From Chara braunii (Eukaryota > Streptophyta > Charophyceae > Charales > Characeae): a DNA stretch of 40,513 nucleotides. Below the pieces are notes generated by a model. It was not told the DNA's origin and did not search any database. It worked only from the letters and a program-made list of their open reading frames with translations. Position 1 is the stretch's first letter. The number at the start of each line of letters is the position of its first letter. Positions 1-11,540 of the stretch are shown in pieces. Location of the stretch: contig BFEA01000086.1 of NCBI GenBank assembly GCA_003427395.1, positions 2,610,702 through 2,651,214 on the forward strand. The letters run 5' to 3'. A program made the position numbers and the translations under genes.

Positions 1-38
<38 letters not shown>

Positions 39-45
39 GAGATGC
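1..45. repeat. (GA)n microsatellite
   Basis: Uninterrupted GA dinucleotides run from the window edge to about position 35, then become imperfect. The array continues beyond the window start, so its length is unknown. Confidence 0.95.
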
Positions 46-228
46 TCACCTGGATGTGAGTGACAAGAGCGCCCGAGCAATCAACCAACAACCAAGAAAG
101 CACCTCTGCGAAGTTGCTCAGCTCAGCGGCAACCAAACACCCTGGACTCATTCTCAACGGAAGGCTCGTGGACGTAGGCTTGTACTCCGCTGACTTCTTT
201 TTTCCCTCCTCTCCCCGTTTTTCTTTAG

Positions 229-330
229 TAAGGGCCTCGCTTCAATACTCTCCACACGCACAAAAGACCAAATACGGCGTTGTATCTTTCTATGTTCTAG
301 GGGAAGATTCATTCGTAGAGGTCAAAAAAT
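229..330. mobile_element. Half or decayed MITE, group B
   Basis: The left end (GGGCCTCGCTTC, from about 233) and the internal stretch CTATGTTCTAGGGGAAG followed by ATTCATT resemble the complete group B element at 40271-40390. A matching right inverted repeat is not clear, so this looks like a truncated or strongly decayed copy. The short open frame over it is not supported as a gene. Confidence 0.45.
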
Positions 331-1000
331 AGGGCGCCATTTGTTTTTTTGTTTCTTTCAATACAAGTCAGGAAACGGGCCCGGCGTCCCTCACACTCTT
401 GAGCTGAACACTCCCTGCCTTGCTTGTACTCCACTGACTTGGCCTCTGATCCCACACAACTTGTGCCAAGTACTTTTGGGTGTTTTGGGGGATTCCACAG
501 ATTCCCACTGTCCCACTTCTTTCCGGCTGAGTAGGGCAGGGTGCTGCTGATGGAAGAAAGTGGAAACGTTTGTGGTCTTGGGGTCCTGGGGCTTCAAGCC
601 CGGAAGGGGAGAACCCCTACCCTGCCACTAAAAAGATGGAAGGTTGTTTCTTTTGTGTGTGTGTGTTTTCTCCCTGTCCTGGTTGGCTAGCATGCGGGAA
701 TTGCCAAAACAAACCGTGGGTCAACCGTGGGTCAATAGCGAAATTCCGATTTTCCTATTTCCATAGACGTGTGGGACGCAATTTTTCTTTTCCCTTCACA
801 TGGCGCAGCCCCATCTTTTTCGTTACTTTTCTGACTCTGACGTAGAAGAACCTAGTCGGATCAGCCCCTTACTCCGAGGAATTTCCTTGAAGTAAGCGAG
901 ACTCCACCGGTTTTCCCTCCCTCTTTCTTTTTTCCTTTTTTTTTTGACCGGCCCTAGGTAATTCGAGGGTATTATAGAAGTTCGCATCCAGGAGGCTGCG
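331..1000. other. No recognisable gene
   Basis: Short frames on both strands resemble nothing I know. There is a (GT)n run near 655-667 and a T-rich tract at 925-945. Confidence 0.5.
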
Positions 1001-1017
1001 CTATCTCCATTTGCGTT

Positions 1018-1849
1018 TTGTCGCCCAGTGGGGTTACCATATCAGGGAATGTTGTTGATAGCAAGCAGGGTTTAGAGGGGTTGAAGGGATCAGGGGAAGG
1101 GTCTGGTCGTTGTAGCAAGACTTACTGGTCAACGTGGCGACCGGTGTGCGTTGTGGAGGTCATCTGCTGGTGTGGGTGGACAGGGCCTGTTTGCCTCTTT
1201 CGACTGATGGTTGTGAACGGATAGCGGTTGTAGATGGACAATTGGGGACTTTTTGGCTGAGGTTGTGAATAGGGGGGTTCCAAAGGTAGACGTCGTGGGC
1301 TTGCAAGGTGTATGTGGTCGTGGTATCGTATGTGGCCTCCATTCAAAACTTGACATATGCACCCAAGAGGTAGGGTGGTCTGGTAGTTTGTGTTGCTTTT
1401 GCTCTTGCACCCATGTTGGGAAAACCATTATGTCCATGTATCGACGTTGGTCATACATCGGTGCTCGTTTGGGAGAGGAGGGTGAGGTGTTTCGAGCGAT
1501 AGTGCGAGCGCAACGGGATGATCGTGGTAGGAAGGGAGGTGCTGGTTTGCAGAGTCCGTGGAAGTTTGTAAGGAACGCTGACATTTGCGTAGATCTCGAA
1601 GTGCAAGGATCGATATTGTTTCGGTTGCGAAACACACGGAAAGGAAAGGTCATTGTCACAGGTGAAGTTGTAAAGGTGACGATTTTAACGGTGATACAAT
1701 TTTTCCTCTCTCTTTTACGGTTTTACCTATTTTCTTTCTCATTTTCTCTCTTCCTCTTTCTTTCAAGTTCTATGTGTGTGTGTGCATATGCGCTTGTGCA
1801 TATATGGTTTGATGGAACGAAAAAGAAGTCAAAAGGCGTTCGATACTGA
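1018..1849. other. Overlapping open frames, coding status unsupported
   Basis: A 198-codon + frame (1253-1849) and a 176-codon - frame (1129-1659) overlap almost completely. Neither shows a recognisable domain. The + frame ends in a low-complexity Phe/Leu/Ser stretch read from a pyrimidine tract (1698-1770), which mimics a membrane segment. The region is more balanced in base composition than the AT-rich DNA after it, so an unknown exon or old retroelement is possible. Confidence 0.3.
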
Positions 1850-1963
1850 CAATCTTCCCTTGAGATAAATTTCTAATACATCTTCATGGATTTTTATGTT
1901 TCGTTTCTTCAGATACTACTCGTGTTTCCGGATCATGACTTTTCTTACTACTGTAATGTTTCT

Positions 1964-2080
1964 CGCCCCCTCAGTGGCAATTTGTCTCGATCTTTCACAT
2001 TTCACCCCCTAAGTGGACTGTTGTCTCGGTCTTTCACATTTCGCCCCCTAAGTGGATAGTTGTCTCGGCCTTTCATATTT
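1964..2080. repeat. Three-copy 40-bp tandem repeat
   Basis: Three consecutive units start near 1964, 2004 and 2043, each shaped like CGCCCCCTAAGTGG - TTGTCTCGG - CTTTCACATTT. The second and third are closer to each other than to the first. Confidence 0.85.
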
Positions 2081-4530
2081 TGATGGTTATTGCGGGATGT
2101 TTGCAATAAGTTCCATTCGCCCGAAAGAAGTTAGAATGATGGTTGGTTCGGCGGTCACTTATACAAACATTATAGTTGATTTTTGCATGTATCTGATCGT
2201 AATTATAGTTGGAGGATAGTTGAAAATAAGGTTGTGTGTGAGTACGAGTATACTTTCGTGGCGTAAAAAGTGGATACGTGACTCCGATTATGACCTTGCA
2301 CATGAATGTGAGCATGGCTACTCTGCATATTAACTGTTTTAAATGGTAATATAGACCGCCTGCGGACGTCTTGATAATTTTTTTTTATTCGCTCAAGGCA
2401 AGTCTGGGGTATTAAGTGGGTGAACACATTTTTTTTTTTTTCTCTTACATTCTTTTCTTTACTTTTTTTCTTTACGTATCAAAATATGAGGTTGAGATGT
2501 TAAATCAGAATGCGAAAGGGTGGACAACCAACAAAGGTTCGAATAGTTTTAATGATATATCTGTCACCATGAGTTGTGGCAATAATCAAGATGTTTATAT
2601 GCTTAGTGAAGATTGTTTGTTTTTTATTATTTATGGTTCGTTTAGTAAACTTGGGGTTTATCCCTGTCTGTCTTGCCAATCCTTTATATGTCATTGTTTT
2701 CATAATGTAAGCATACTTACAGTATAAAAGGAATTTGCAATCATTGTTTCATACTTGTTAATAAAAATTGATCGTAAACATGATAAAATGGCGAGGAGAA
2801 GGGACAAAGATTGAGGGATAAATGAAAGTCAATCCCAGAACTCACGAAATGTATAACTACATTTGACAATCGTCACGTTTTTTTTTTGTTTTTTTTTTTT
2901 TTTGCGAACGTGGCGAAAATCACGTTGGATATGAAATGTAATAAAAAAAATAATTATATAATATAACATAATTATGGGTATGTTTTTGCTTTTATATTCT
3001 ATATCGCTTCATATTTTGTATGATGATGTTTTTTCGAATCTTTGCTTTCATATTTTATATCACTCTGGTTTTCATTTTTTTTAATGATGTTTGTTCAAAT
3101 GTTTGTTATTTCATAATTTTTTTTTATGTCTTCCAATAATTATGTTTATGACAACCGTTTTCTTATTTGTCGTTGAATATTCTGCAAGGCGCTCCGACCT
3201 CTTCTCTCTGATCATGGCCCCTGCCCAAACAACCATTCGTATACACACACTTCTCTCACTCAGGTACTGACGATCCCGACCGTCACGTATCAACCTCCAA
3301 ACCACAACGATCGTCACCCCGCCAAATCAACTTCTACACCAACTTGCCCAGATCCCGCAGTTTGTCTCGACCACCTGACGCACAGCCATGCATACGCTGC
3401 AGTCAACTCGTCAAGACTTTCCGACTCGCTACTTGCACATCACCAATCCACGACTTCCCATAAGTTGGCTGATGGGTTGAGAGAGAGCTTTTCAGGAGCG
3501 CTTGCGGATTTTATAGTTGTGACGAGGGGAACAGAAGAGGGAAAAGTGGGGGGTAAAGATAGGGAGAGGTGAAGAGGAAGTTTGAGATGATCGTCCGTGG
3601 AAAGCCATATCAATCCCACAGGTTTTTGCGCAGCCAATCAGATTACTACTTCGTGTGAGAGGAATACCTCGTTACACGACATCGACAAGTGGCTTCGAGT
3701 ACCTTGAGAGGGGATTGGTAGGGAGTTCCGGTATGGAAATGCAAGCGGGAAGAAAAAGAGTGTGAAAAGTAGTGCGGAGCGGGTCCAAGATTCGGACGAG
3801 AAAGAGTAGGGGTGAAGCACAAGAGAGAGAGGGGATAAAAAACATATACAAATGAAGGGAAGAAGACACGAAAAAAAGGAGAGGGAAGATGGTACGGGTT
3901 TTCGCGGGAGGCGGGGGAAGCTTGCAGGTGCGGCGCTAGTTCGTAAGAGTGAAATTGAAGGATACCAAAACAATTACGTTTCATTCTAAAACTATTTCAA
4001 GAATACGAAAGTCAAATGTTATACAAGCGCGCGGGATTGAGCACACAAACATCCTACGTGTATCTAGTTGCCTACTGAAAATTCACAGATCTTTAAAGGG
4101 TGGGTGTAGAGAAGTTCTCGATGCAAGAACTGACACGTCAACGAAATTTTTTTTCGTAAATCCCGGAATTTCCAACCGCCGATCAAATTTCTTAGCGCGC
4201 TTTCTAAGGCGCCCGTAATTATTATGTAAGCACATTAATTCCGAAAGGAAATTGCAACCAAAAAGGAAACATCGGCTTGGATTCAAGAGGGTCTGGGTGA
4301 CCGACAATTTCATGCCTCGGGAATATAGCAAAAGAAAGTGGGGGGGATAAGAGGGTCATATTTAACAAAATTTGGGGGCTTCAGAAAATAGTTAAGGTAT
4401 GGGAGTTCATCCATCACATGTGCGATAGTAATTAAAATCCGATCGAGCGCTCAGGTATACACAAAACTCAGTTTGTGATTCTTCTCTTAAACCTAGGCAA
4501 CAGGCAGCGTGTGCGCTCATACGCCGTCGA
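2081..4530. other. AT-rich intergenic DNA, no gene seen
   Basis: Long A and T runs (2428-2441, 2878-2902, 3117-3126) dominate the first half. Frames at 3638-3984 on the - strand lie in a purine-rich tract and look compositional. I found no domain, RNA gene or clear inverted-repeat element here. Confidence 0.5.
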
Positions 4531-4534
<4 letters not shown>

Positions 4535-4568
<34 letters not shown>

Positions 4569-5350
4569 AAAGCCCAAGTTGTTGTAGAAGTCGAACACCA
4601 GACACACGGGGTTACTGCCACAACTATTGGCAGTCTTGGCACTCCCTTATGCTCCGTCTGACCACATCCTTACCCATCCTCTAGCCAATTCTCCTAGCGC
4701 ACCCCTATCCTACTATCCTTCCTCAGTATTGAGTACTCAGGACTATCACAATGCTATTTCATAGGGCGACTTCGACCAAACAGTAGTTCTAGGCACCGGG
4801 GCTAAGCAGGGCCAAGCGTGAAGCTTTGAAAGCCCCACCCAGCCCCAATTGAGGCACAGTCAAGCAAGCCACATTACTAAGGTGCATGGGGCGCCAAGCT
4901 CAAGCATTATGTCTACTTCACCTACCAACCCCCATTCTGGCATGTTATTTTGTTTTTTGTGTGTTATCTGTGTCCGACTTTGGCATTTCTTTCCTGTCTA
5001 CTGATGTCAGATACCGAGGCGGGACAAGGCCAAGCATAAAGCCTTGAAAGCCCCAGCCAGCCCCAATCGTGTGTATGTGTTATTTGTGTGCTATCTATGT
5101 GTCCATGGTTCTAGATACCAAGGCCAGGTAAGGACAAGCATGAAGCCTTGAGAACCCTTCCCCGCCCCGGTCGTGTATGTGTATATGCCATGATTCCAGA
5201 TACTGAGGTTGCTCCTACTAGCCCCTGTTGTAGTGTGGACCCCCACCAAACCCTGATGAATTTCGTATACATAGAGTTGTATTGTCATGTGAATGGTGGG
5301 CCTATCTGTGCTAACCCCCCCAAAGTCTCTGGCCAGACTCGAACCCATGC
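4535..5350 (-). mobile_element. tRNA-derived SINE-like retroposon (old)
   Basis: A T-run at 4536-4564 would be the poly(A) tail of a minus-strand element. The adjoining sequence (AGCCCAAGTTGTTGTAGAAG) resembles the 3' end of the neighbouring SINE that starts at 5369. A minus-strand B box, GGGTTCGAGTC, lies at 5336-5346; no clear A box was found. The interval is longer than usual for a SINE because it holds a tandem repeat (4795-5174), so two insertions may be merged. Confidence 0.45.
4795..5174. repeat. Three diverged copies of a ~60-bp motif
   Basis: Copies at about 4795-4855, 5007-5072 and 5111-5174 share GATACCRAGGC, an ACAAGCATGAAGCCTTGA-like segment and AGCCCC-rich ends. The last two are about 104 bp apart and carry similar GTGTATGTGT spacers. 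Confidence 0.75.
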
Positions 5351-5368
5351 CCTTTGTTATGTAACAGT

Positions 5369-5862
5369 AATACTTTTTTTTCCTTTTTTTTAAAAACAAG
5401 TTCAGGGTGTTGTAGAGGCCGGTTTCTGGACCCACAACAGGTACATGTCTACAGTCAATAACTAATTTATGGGACGCAAACCATCCTATGATTTTGGAGG
5501 ATCCCCCTCAGGGACCCTATCCCACCTAAGGTCATTGCCCCCCAAAAGCAGAGCCTAAGATAACCAACACACATGAGCAAAAACCCCTATCTGCAACCCC
5601 ATCAGATTGCTAACTGTATCAGGCAAACCCCTCATAGGCAACAGGACCCACCATACAACACCATGGACAACCCTTAGGTGGTGCGCATGCAGTGTCTGTA
5701 ATAACATACCAAGCGTCAGCCCAAGGGGTGTGTTTCCAACTATCCTTCATTCTAACGCCCTACCAGTGTCCATGCGTGAGGCTGCGGATTTGAACCCCCG
5801 ACCTCATACCACAATGCGCATTTCCAATCGGTGCTATAACCACTGAGCCACATCAACTGGAA
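5369..5862 (-). mobile_element. tRNA-derived SINE
   Basis: The minus strand has a pol III promoter: A box TGGCTCAGTGG (5840-5850) and B box GGTTCAAATCC (5786-5796), with about 43 bases between them. The element ends at lower coordinates in a T-rich tract (5371-5390), read as its poly(A) tail. Its body shares a TACAACA - GGAC - GGTGGTGC pattern with the next copy at 5865-6190. The tRNA part lacks a good cloverleaf, so this is a retroposon and not a tRNA gene. Confidence 0.75.
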
Positions 5863-5864
5863 CA

Positions 5865-6190
5865 GCAATACCCTACCATATGTGCTACGTTGTGAATTGA
5901 TGCCAATGTATGATATACCAGAACAGGGAAGAATATAAGAACCAACAATGACCACGTCAAGGAACCCACGCATAGTCAAGATCCAACATACAACAACCTG
6001 GACTAAATTCCCTGGGTGATGCAGGCAGGGTTTATATTCACAACCATGCAGCAACCAGAGGACAGTGTATATAGCCGCACGTTGGTCAACACCCACCGGA
6101 TGAAGTGCGCGAGGTTGCAATAAGTTTAAAACCCGCAACCTCATACCACAATGCGCATTTCCAACCGGTTCTTTACCCAGTGAGTTACTC
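5865..6190 (-). mobile_element. Second, more decayed copy of the same SINE
   Basis: The segment between the promoter boxes (6139-6164) is identical over about 26 bases to 5803-5828 in the neighbour. The B box has decayed to GGGTTTTAAAC (6124-6134) and the A box to TAACTCACTGGG (6177-6188). No poly(A)-derived T-run is seen at the 3' end, so the tail is lost or truncated. Confidence 0.7.
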
Positions 6191-6686
6191 GAGACTGGTC
6201 TGAAGGACCACTTTCTACACTAGTCGAAAGGGGGGGAAAAAAAAGGTAGGGAAAGGTATTCAAGCTCTATTTTTGATTGAGGGCATACGCACACTGTGAC
6301 CCCAAATCCGCAAAATATGTAGATTTGGGAAGGGTCGGTTTGAGGTTTTATGCATGGTTCACGTTACACTATTGTACCTTTTCATATGGGACAAGGTCAC
6401 GATCGTCTGGAGAAATGGGGATTTGGTATTTGGCTGGTCACACGGTGCCAAATTGTGCAAAAACTTTTGTTAACGATTTTTTACAATTTTTTGAAGAAAA
6501 TGTCAAAAAAAAAGGGCATTTGCGGTGATCACAAAATCCCTTGCCCCGCGGCTTCCCATGCCACTGACAAATGGGCACAGGAATAATACATTTGCGAATT
6601 TAGTAGATCATTGTGACTTGCTTTTTCCCTATTTTTTGAGGATTTTTTGAATATAGGTCCCCTTGTGAATATACTTTGAGCTCCCA
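6191..6686. other. No gene recognised
   Basis: Short overlapping frames only. A-rich tracts at 6236-6245 and 6505-6515. No domain, RNA or inverted-repeat element was found. Confidence 0.5.
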
Positions 6687-7110
6687 TTTTTTTTTTTTTT
6701 TTTTTTTCACAAAAAAAACTCTGCTCATTAGATTGCAACAAACCAAAAAGGGGGAGGCCGGGAACCCCTCCACAAACAACCAAAAAAAGGGAACTCTGGG
6801 AGCAATACCCAATGTAGGTGCAGGTGATGGAATAATGTCTAGCGACAAAATTGGCCAAGTCCAGACCGTTGTCCTGACTAGATCCAACCCTGAAAAAAAA
6901 AAAAAAAGTACCGCCACAGGCCCAGAAAGCCTCACAACCCAAAATAAGCCTATCCCGACCAAATGCCACCACTTCAACAGACCCCAAAAAACTTTTATCT
7001 TTATACCATCATACCCCAACCAGACTAATCTAATATCCAATTACCAAAGGGAATCCCGCTACAAGCCTCAAACTCGCGGCCTCATGAAACATCACACTAC
7101 AAAAATAAAG
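6687..7110 (-). mobile_element. Possible further SINE-like retroposon
   Basis: A T-run at 6687-6708 could be the poly(A) tail of a minus-strand insertion. Near the other end, GAGTTTGAGGC (about 7065-7075, minus) followed by CCGCGAG resembles a decayed B box of the neighbouring SINEs. No A box is convincing. Open frames on both strands are not coding in my reading. Confidence 0.35.
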
Positions 7111-7738
7111 TTATAAGGGAAGTCCTATGAGAGTCTATCCATCTGTTTCATAACGAACAAGTATTATATATCTAACTAATTTTGAAAATTAACCAACCTC
7201 TAACTATGCGCCGACAAACCACCTAAAAGCGGTAGGGAGATCACGTTAGATCTCGAGTAAAGAAAACTGTTCCTTCCACCTTCACTGCCCCTTGCCCATC
7301 TCCTACGATTGTTCGTACTGAGCACAAGGTATGTGTTACCTCTTACTGTCACACACTAAAGAGCCATAAATTAAGGATCGGCTGACCATGTGGGAAGATT
7401 GAGGATATTTTATGTTCCTTGCTCCAGGTTTCGTTGAACCACTGCAGGCCCTATTCCCTGTTGTCCGCCTTTGTCACTTTTTGTCTTCAGTCTGCTATGA
7501 GCAGTTGTCTGCCAAGAAAGGTTTTGGTCTGTTTGTTAGTCCACTCCACTTTGTCAAAAACTCTTACGTTCCTCTCGTGCTAGATTGTCGTGATTGCAAC
7601 CGCCCTCACCACTTGACTAACATATCCCCACCCTTTGTGCAGACACATGTCACCTGATACTCCTCCCAAGAGGACCCGTTGTTTGTTACATGGGAGGATC
7701 GAGTTAGTGATTTTATGCTATGAGTTTTGGCCCGATTG
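7111..7738. other. LINE 3' flank or 3' end, boundary unclear
   Basis: Sequence between the last recognisable LINE coding region and the SINE cluster. No T-run marking a LINE poly(A) tail was found, so the 3' end cannot be placed. The 81-codon + frame at 7412-7657 is unrecognised. Confidence 0.4.
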
Positions 7739-8224
7739 TCATATACTCGCAGAACGTGGACAATCCCATTGGACCGTAGATTCAAATGCCAAATTATACC
7801 TAGTACAGGCCAAGTCCATTTGGACTTCGTATTCAGTTAGCCATGTTGACGAAGAGGTAGCCATCAGAGATAGCAGCCAGAGGATTGAGGTTGATCTCTG
7901 CCACGGAAACAATTTCAGTTGTTTCCAGCATCGCTTCAATGACTCGTCAATAAAAGTCAGATTTTCTTGAATAGCTCGGGTCCATCTTGATCTAGATGTC
8001 ACATGCGGGGTCTTCAATGACAGGACCTGGTTGTAGCCTATTCTCTGATGGTAGTCCAGTAGGCATAGGTTCTCGTTGTTCTTACCTTTCGCTTTCCATT
8101 CCCAACTTTTTGGGTACACTTTCAGCTCCCGTATAAGTTTGTTTGTGTTAAATAGGATACATTGGTTTATACCATCTTCAGTTGCTGATTCAAATACACG
8201 AATTTGGAAAAGTTCCAAACCCAA
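7739..8224 (-). pseudogene. LINE ORF2 C-terminal region fragment
   Basis: This 161-codon frame lies downstream of the reverse transcriptase in the LINE's reading direction. It is rich in Trp, Leu and Lys, like regions after the polymerase in plant LINEs. I do not see the complete CCHC zinc motif, and a stop separates it from the fragment at 8553-8783. Assignment rests mainly on position and strand. Confidence 0.5.
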
Positions 8225-8552
8225 CAGAGACTTGTTGTTCTCTGGTTACCGTAGCTTAATTAGCGTATCGTTGACCATCATAGTCTAGCATTGAAAAACA
8301 CGGTTGCCATATGGTTCGATGTTAAGTAGCTTCCAATATTGGTTATTCAGGGTCGTCGTGCAGACGAACCAGGTGCCAGTTGGATCAATTCCATCAGGAC
8401 CAATAATTAAGCTTCAATCCTCAGGGATAGCATTGATGATGACTCTTCGCCTTTCTTCCAGTTGGTGAGCACGGTCCAATTTCAGTCTCAGTTGGTCCAC
8501 AAAAATTCATATACTGGTCAGGATGTCCCAGATGTTCTTTATTCTTAGGACC

Positions 8553-8783
8553 TCAATTCTCAATCCAGACTCTTCCAAAACTACCCAGGGCAGTATCAGC
8601 CTTAAACCATACACCTTCTAGGGAGTGTATGTACGGGTTTTCAAGCAGAGATTGTTCCAAGACCTCTGCCTTGGATGTGGGGGCCCTCCAGTAATCAGAA
8701 CGAAGTTTCTTCCAAGAGTAGATTATTGTAGCCCAGAAAGGAAATCTTACCATACGATGCTGAAAGGAAGGAATAAAAATCAC
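8553..8783 (-). pseudogene. LINE ORF2 fragment after the RT domain
   Basis: A 76-codon frame containing SWKKLRSDYWRAP and later LLENPYIHSLEG. The pattern of a Trp-rich segment followed by L-x-NP-x-I resembles the region between the polymerase and the zinc domain in L1-like plant elements. It is disconnected from its neighbours by stops or frameshifts. Confidence 0.55.
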
Positions 8784-9077
8784 AATTCACACATTTTCAT
8801 CTCGTGATAGGTTTCATTCATGAGCCAGAATGTGTTTCGCGAGGAGTACCCAGTGGGGGACCGGGGAGTCCAGGCAGGCCCGAACCACCCACTTTACCAT
8901 TATAGCGTCATTTTGTCTTTTAGGATCAAGGATCCTCAAACCCCCTCGTTTCTGGGAAGACACAACATCTCCCAGGCTACTTTAAATAGGAAGTTAGCAT
9001 CTTCCTCAGCAAACGGTTTCCAGAGAAACCTCGCTGCTCGCCGTTTAATAATCAGGTACCGAAAGCTCTTACTGTTC

Positions 9078-9278
9078 CTACAAACCAAATGAGCGCAAAA
9101 ATGCCTCATTCAAAAGCATCGCACGCCCAAACAGAGAGAGATGTGGGGCTCTGCCCCATGTAGCCAACCAACGTAGGGCTTTTTTTAGCAGAATGTCCTC
9201 CTGATTGTCTGAGTAGTCAACTAGCGAAATTTGAACTCCAAGGAATTTTTTCGACTCTTCTTCTTGAATGCGTTTCAT
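9078..9278 (-). pseudogene. LINE reverse transcriptase, thumb-side segment
   Basis: This frame reads KKFLGVQIS, then ALRWLATWGRAPHLSLFGRA and MLLNEAFL. The F/Y-LG-V-I motif followed by W - LSL-GRA - LIN is the standard sequence after the catalytic palm in L1-type reverse transcriptases. The fragment is in place relative to the palm at 9400-9760 but is separated from it by stops. Confidence 0.8.
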
Positions 9279-9400
9279 GCCCCACTAAAAATTCAGGTTG
9301 TAAGACCTTTGAAGGAAGTATAAGGACTTGTGTCAGTTGATGGCTGCTTCAAAGTAGAGACATTATTCATCCAGACAAGTTTTAAATGTCGACAGGGATG

Positions 9401-9790
9401 TTAACGAATTCTCTGAGGCAGCGAAAATGTCATTAACCAGAGTTTTAACCTTGTATTATAACGGACCAGTTGGCATTCCGCGAATTTGGGGTTAGCCCGA
9501 ATATTATGTTGTTCCACCTCGAAATGAACTGCGAACAACAAAGGGGCTAGTGGACACCCCTGTCTCAGAGACCGTGAGAGACTAAACTTCCTTGATATTC
9601 GACCGTTGATCATTACTTATGCAGTAGACAGTGTATACAGCGCTTTGCCCCAGAGGATGAAGTTATCTCCAAAATCTAACCACTTAAGTGTCGTGAGAAC
9701 ATACGACCAATTCACTTGGTCATAAGCTTCCTCAATGTCTAACAACAAAACAATAAGGTTACAGTTCTCATTCTGAATAATTTCCAACGG
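9401..9790 (-). pseudogene. LINE reverse transcriptase palm domain, inactivated
   Basis: Read on the minus strand, the segment at about 9748-9707 gives LLLDIEEAYDQVNW, motif A of LINE polymerases. It is followed by an in-frame TAA (9617-9619), then INGRISRKFSL and SLRQGCPLAPLLF (motif B region, within 9613-9530). The catalytic Y/F-A-D-D motif appears at 9427-9438 as VNDI, with Asn in place of the first Asp, and in a different frame from the motif B segment. Stop, frameshift and the missing Asp each predict loss of activity. Confidence 0.88.
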
Positions 9791-10029
9791 TCGCTATCAC
9801 TATGTTGTGGAAGATCGAGAGGCCCGGGATGAAAGTATATGGTCTGGAACCACAAGATTAGGTAAGTAATGACCCAGGTTTTTTTTTAGTATTTTAGCTA
9901 ACAATTAATATGAGATGTTCAAGACAAAAATTGACTGCCAATTCCTAATTTCAAATTGCTCACCCTTTTTGAACATTACTGAGATAATACCCTGCACATG
10001 TTAGCGGATAGCTTACTCCCTGACATAAT

Positions 10030-10347
10030 TTAGTTGCTATACATCTCAACCATAGCCTCTTTCATACTGTCCGAGATGCATAAAAACAATTCGGTGGGTA
10101 GACCGGCGCTGCCTGAAGTTTTTCCTTTGGCCATTGAGGCCAAGATTGCATGGGCTTCGGCCCCAATGATGGGGCGGTCCAGGTTTAATCTGGCAGTGGA
10201 TGAGAGACGAGAAACTGTGGTGATTACCCTCGTTAGGTTATTGAGTGTAAGTACGTCCTTATAATAAAGGGAGGCGTACTCACACAGTCCAGTAAGTTCC
10301 TTCACCTTCGGGGCATCCACGTGGAACAAATGCTTTAATTCGTTCAT
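10030..10347 (-). pseudogene. LINE reverse transcriptase N-terminal segment
   Basis: A 105-codon frame containing MAKGKTSGSAGLPTELF at about 10135-10085. This corresponds to the gKSPGxDGLPxEFY motif that opens the polymerase domain in LINEs; here the Asp before Gly-Leu-Pro is Ala. Upstream residues fit the linker between endonuclease and polymerase. The frame is interrupted before motif A. Confidence 0.8.
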
Positions 10348-11149
10348 CGGCGGAGAGGACCTAGAGGGAAGTAATTTGCAAAAAGATTTTTTTGTCGTCC
10401 GATCGTAAACTTCTACCGCCTTAACCCTTAGGCGACCCGCCCAAATCTCTGATTTCTTCTATTGATGAACGTCTCATTCTGTCAATAGTATGAACCACTT
10501 TCCCCCCCCCACTAGCCATGAAATCAGGTGTTCCTTCATCCTATTCTTTGCATAGTTGATCTTTCTAAAAATATCGAATTTATATTGTTAACGATTGTGA
10601 GCCAGGATGCGAGAGAAGACATTCAACAGGTTAGAGAACAGGTTAGTATCAGCGTCCCACTATATCTCAATGGAATCGTACTGAGGTTTGACAGCATGCC
10701 AGTCTGTCCAAAACTTCTTCATTCAATCAACGAGACCAGGATCACTCAAGTTTTGAGTGTTAAACTTGAACAACTTATTTCCCCTCGCCGGACCTTGAGT
10801 GTGTAAGTTGAGATATACTGGAATATGATAAGACATTGGTTGGGGGACTTCTCTAATCGAATCGACTGATTCCTAGACAGACGTTGATGTAAGAAATAAA
10901 TTTAATCGCCTGCGAGTGTAGCCTACACCTCTTCTGCAGTTTGAGCAACACATAAACCTATCCTGGTCAGGGTGACTCAGTCTGGACGAATCGATGAGAT
11001 CCTCCCCTCCACCATATTTATTAACGCAATTTTATTTATAGACATCTGAGAGCCTAAGTTAGATAGGGAAATATCTAATGAAGAGTTTCAATCCCCCGTG
11101 TACATCACTGTGTTGTGTCTGGTTGTATGTGCAAGAGTTCTTAAAAGAA
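10348..11149 (-). pseudogene. LINE ORF2 linker, heavily decayed
   Basis: This segment lies between the endonuclease and polymerase matches, where the family has several hundred linker residues. No minus-strand frame stays open. A 92-codon + frame (10528-10806) is read as a shadow. The coding assignment is by position only. Confidence 0.4.
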
Positions 11150-11540
11150 GATACCTCTCTCCCGGAAATCAATTGGGGCGTACACCGAGACAACTATCCA
11201 GGATTGTTTTGAAATAAAAAAACTTGATTCAAGCCCATCGACCCCCAAAGGTCGATGTCAGAATCCACAAGTTCCATGTCAGTGCTTTTGTGTACTAGGA
11301 TGGCTACCCCTCCTTTGGTACCCTCAAAAGGGGATAAAAAATGAGGGTCATCCCACCATCTACCAAGAGACCTTATCTTATCTTTTAGTTTTATTTCTTG
11401 TAGACAAGTGATTTGAATCTTATTGTCGTGAATCCAATACTTGAGTCTATCTCATTTCTGCTTCCCGGAGCTATTTACCAAAATCTGTATATTTCACGTG
11501 GTGAACTTAATCTTTCCCATTAGTAGATTTGTTCCCTCTC
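11150..11540 (-). pseudogene. LINE APE-type endonuclease domain, with stops
   Basis: Minus-strand translation shows the domain start near 11530 as KFTT-stop-NIQIL, where the conserved Trp of the TWN motif has become TGA (11494-11496). A second TGA lies at 11452-11454. It continues ITCLQEIKLKD, the LQET-type metal-binding motif, then GGVAILV, and after a frame change VVSVYAPIDFRERG, the YAP motif. These are landmark motifs of LINE endonucleases in the correct order. The first stop fits TGG to TGA and the second could come from CGA, both compatible with cytosine deamination. Confidence 0.88.

Noticed and set aside
1129-1849. Long overlapping frames on both strands as host genes
   Set aside because: No recognisable domain, overlapping frames on opposite strands, and the + frame ends in pyrimidine-tract low complexity.
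5252-5262. CTGATGA near 5252 as a hammerhead core
   Set aside because: No stem II or GAAA follows.
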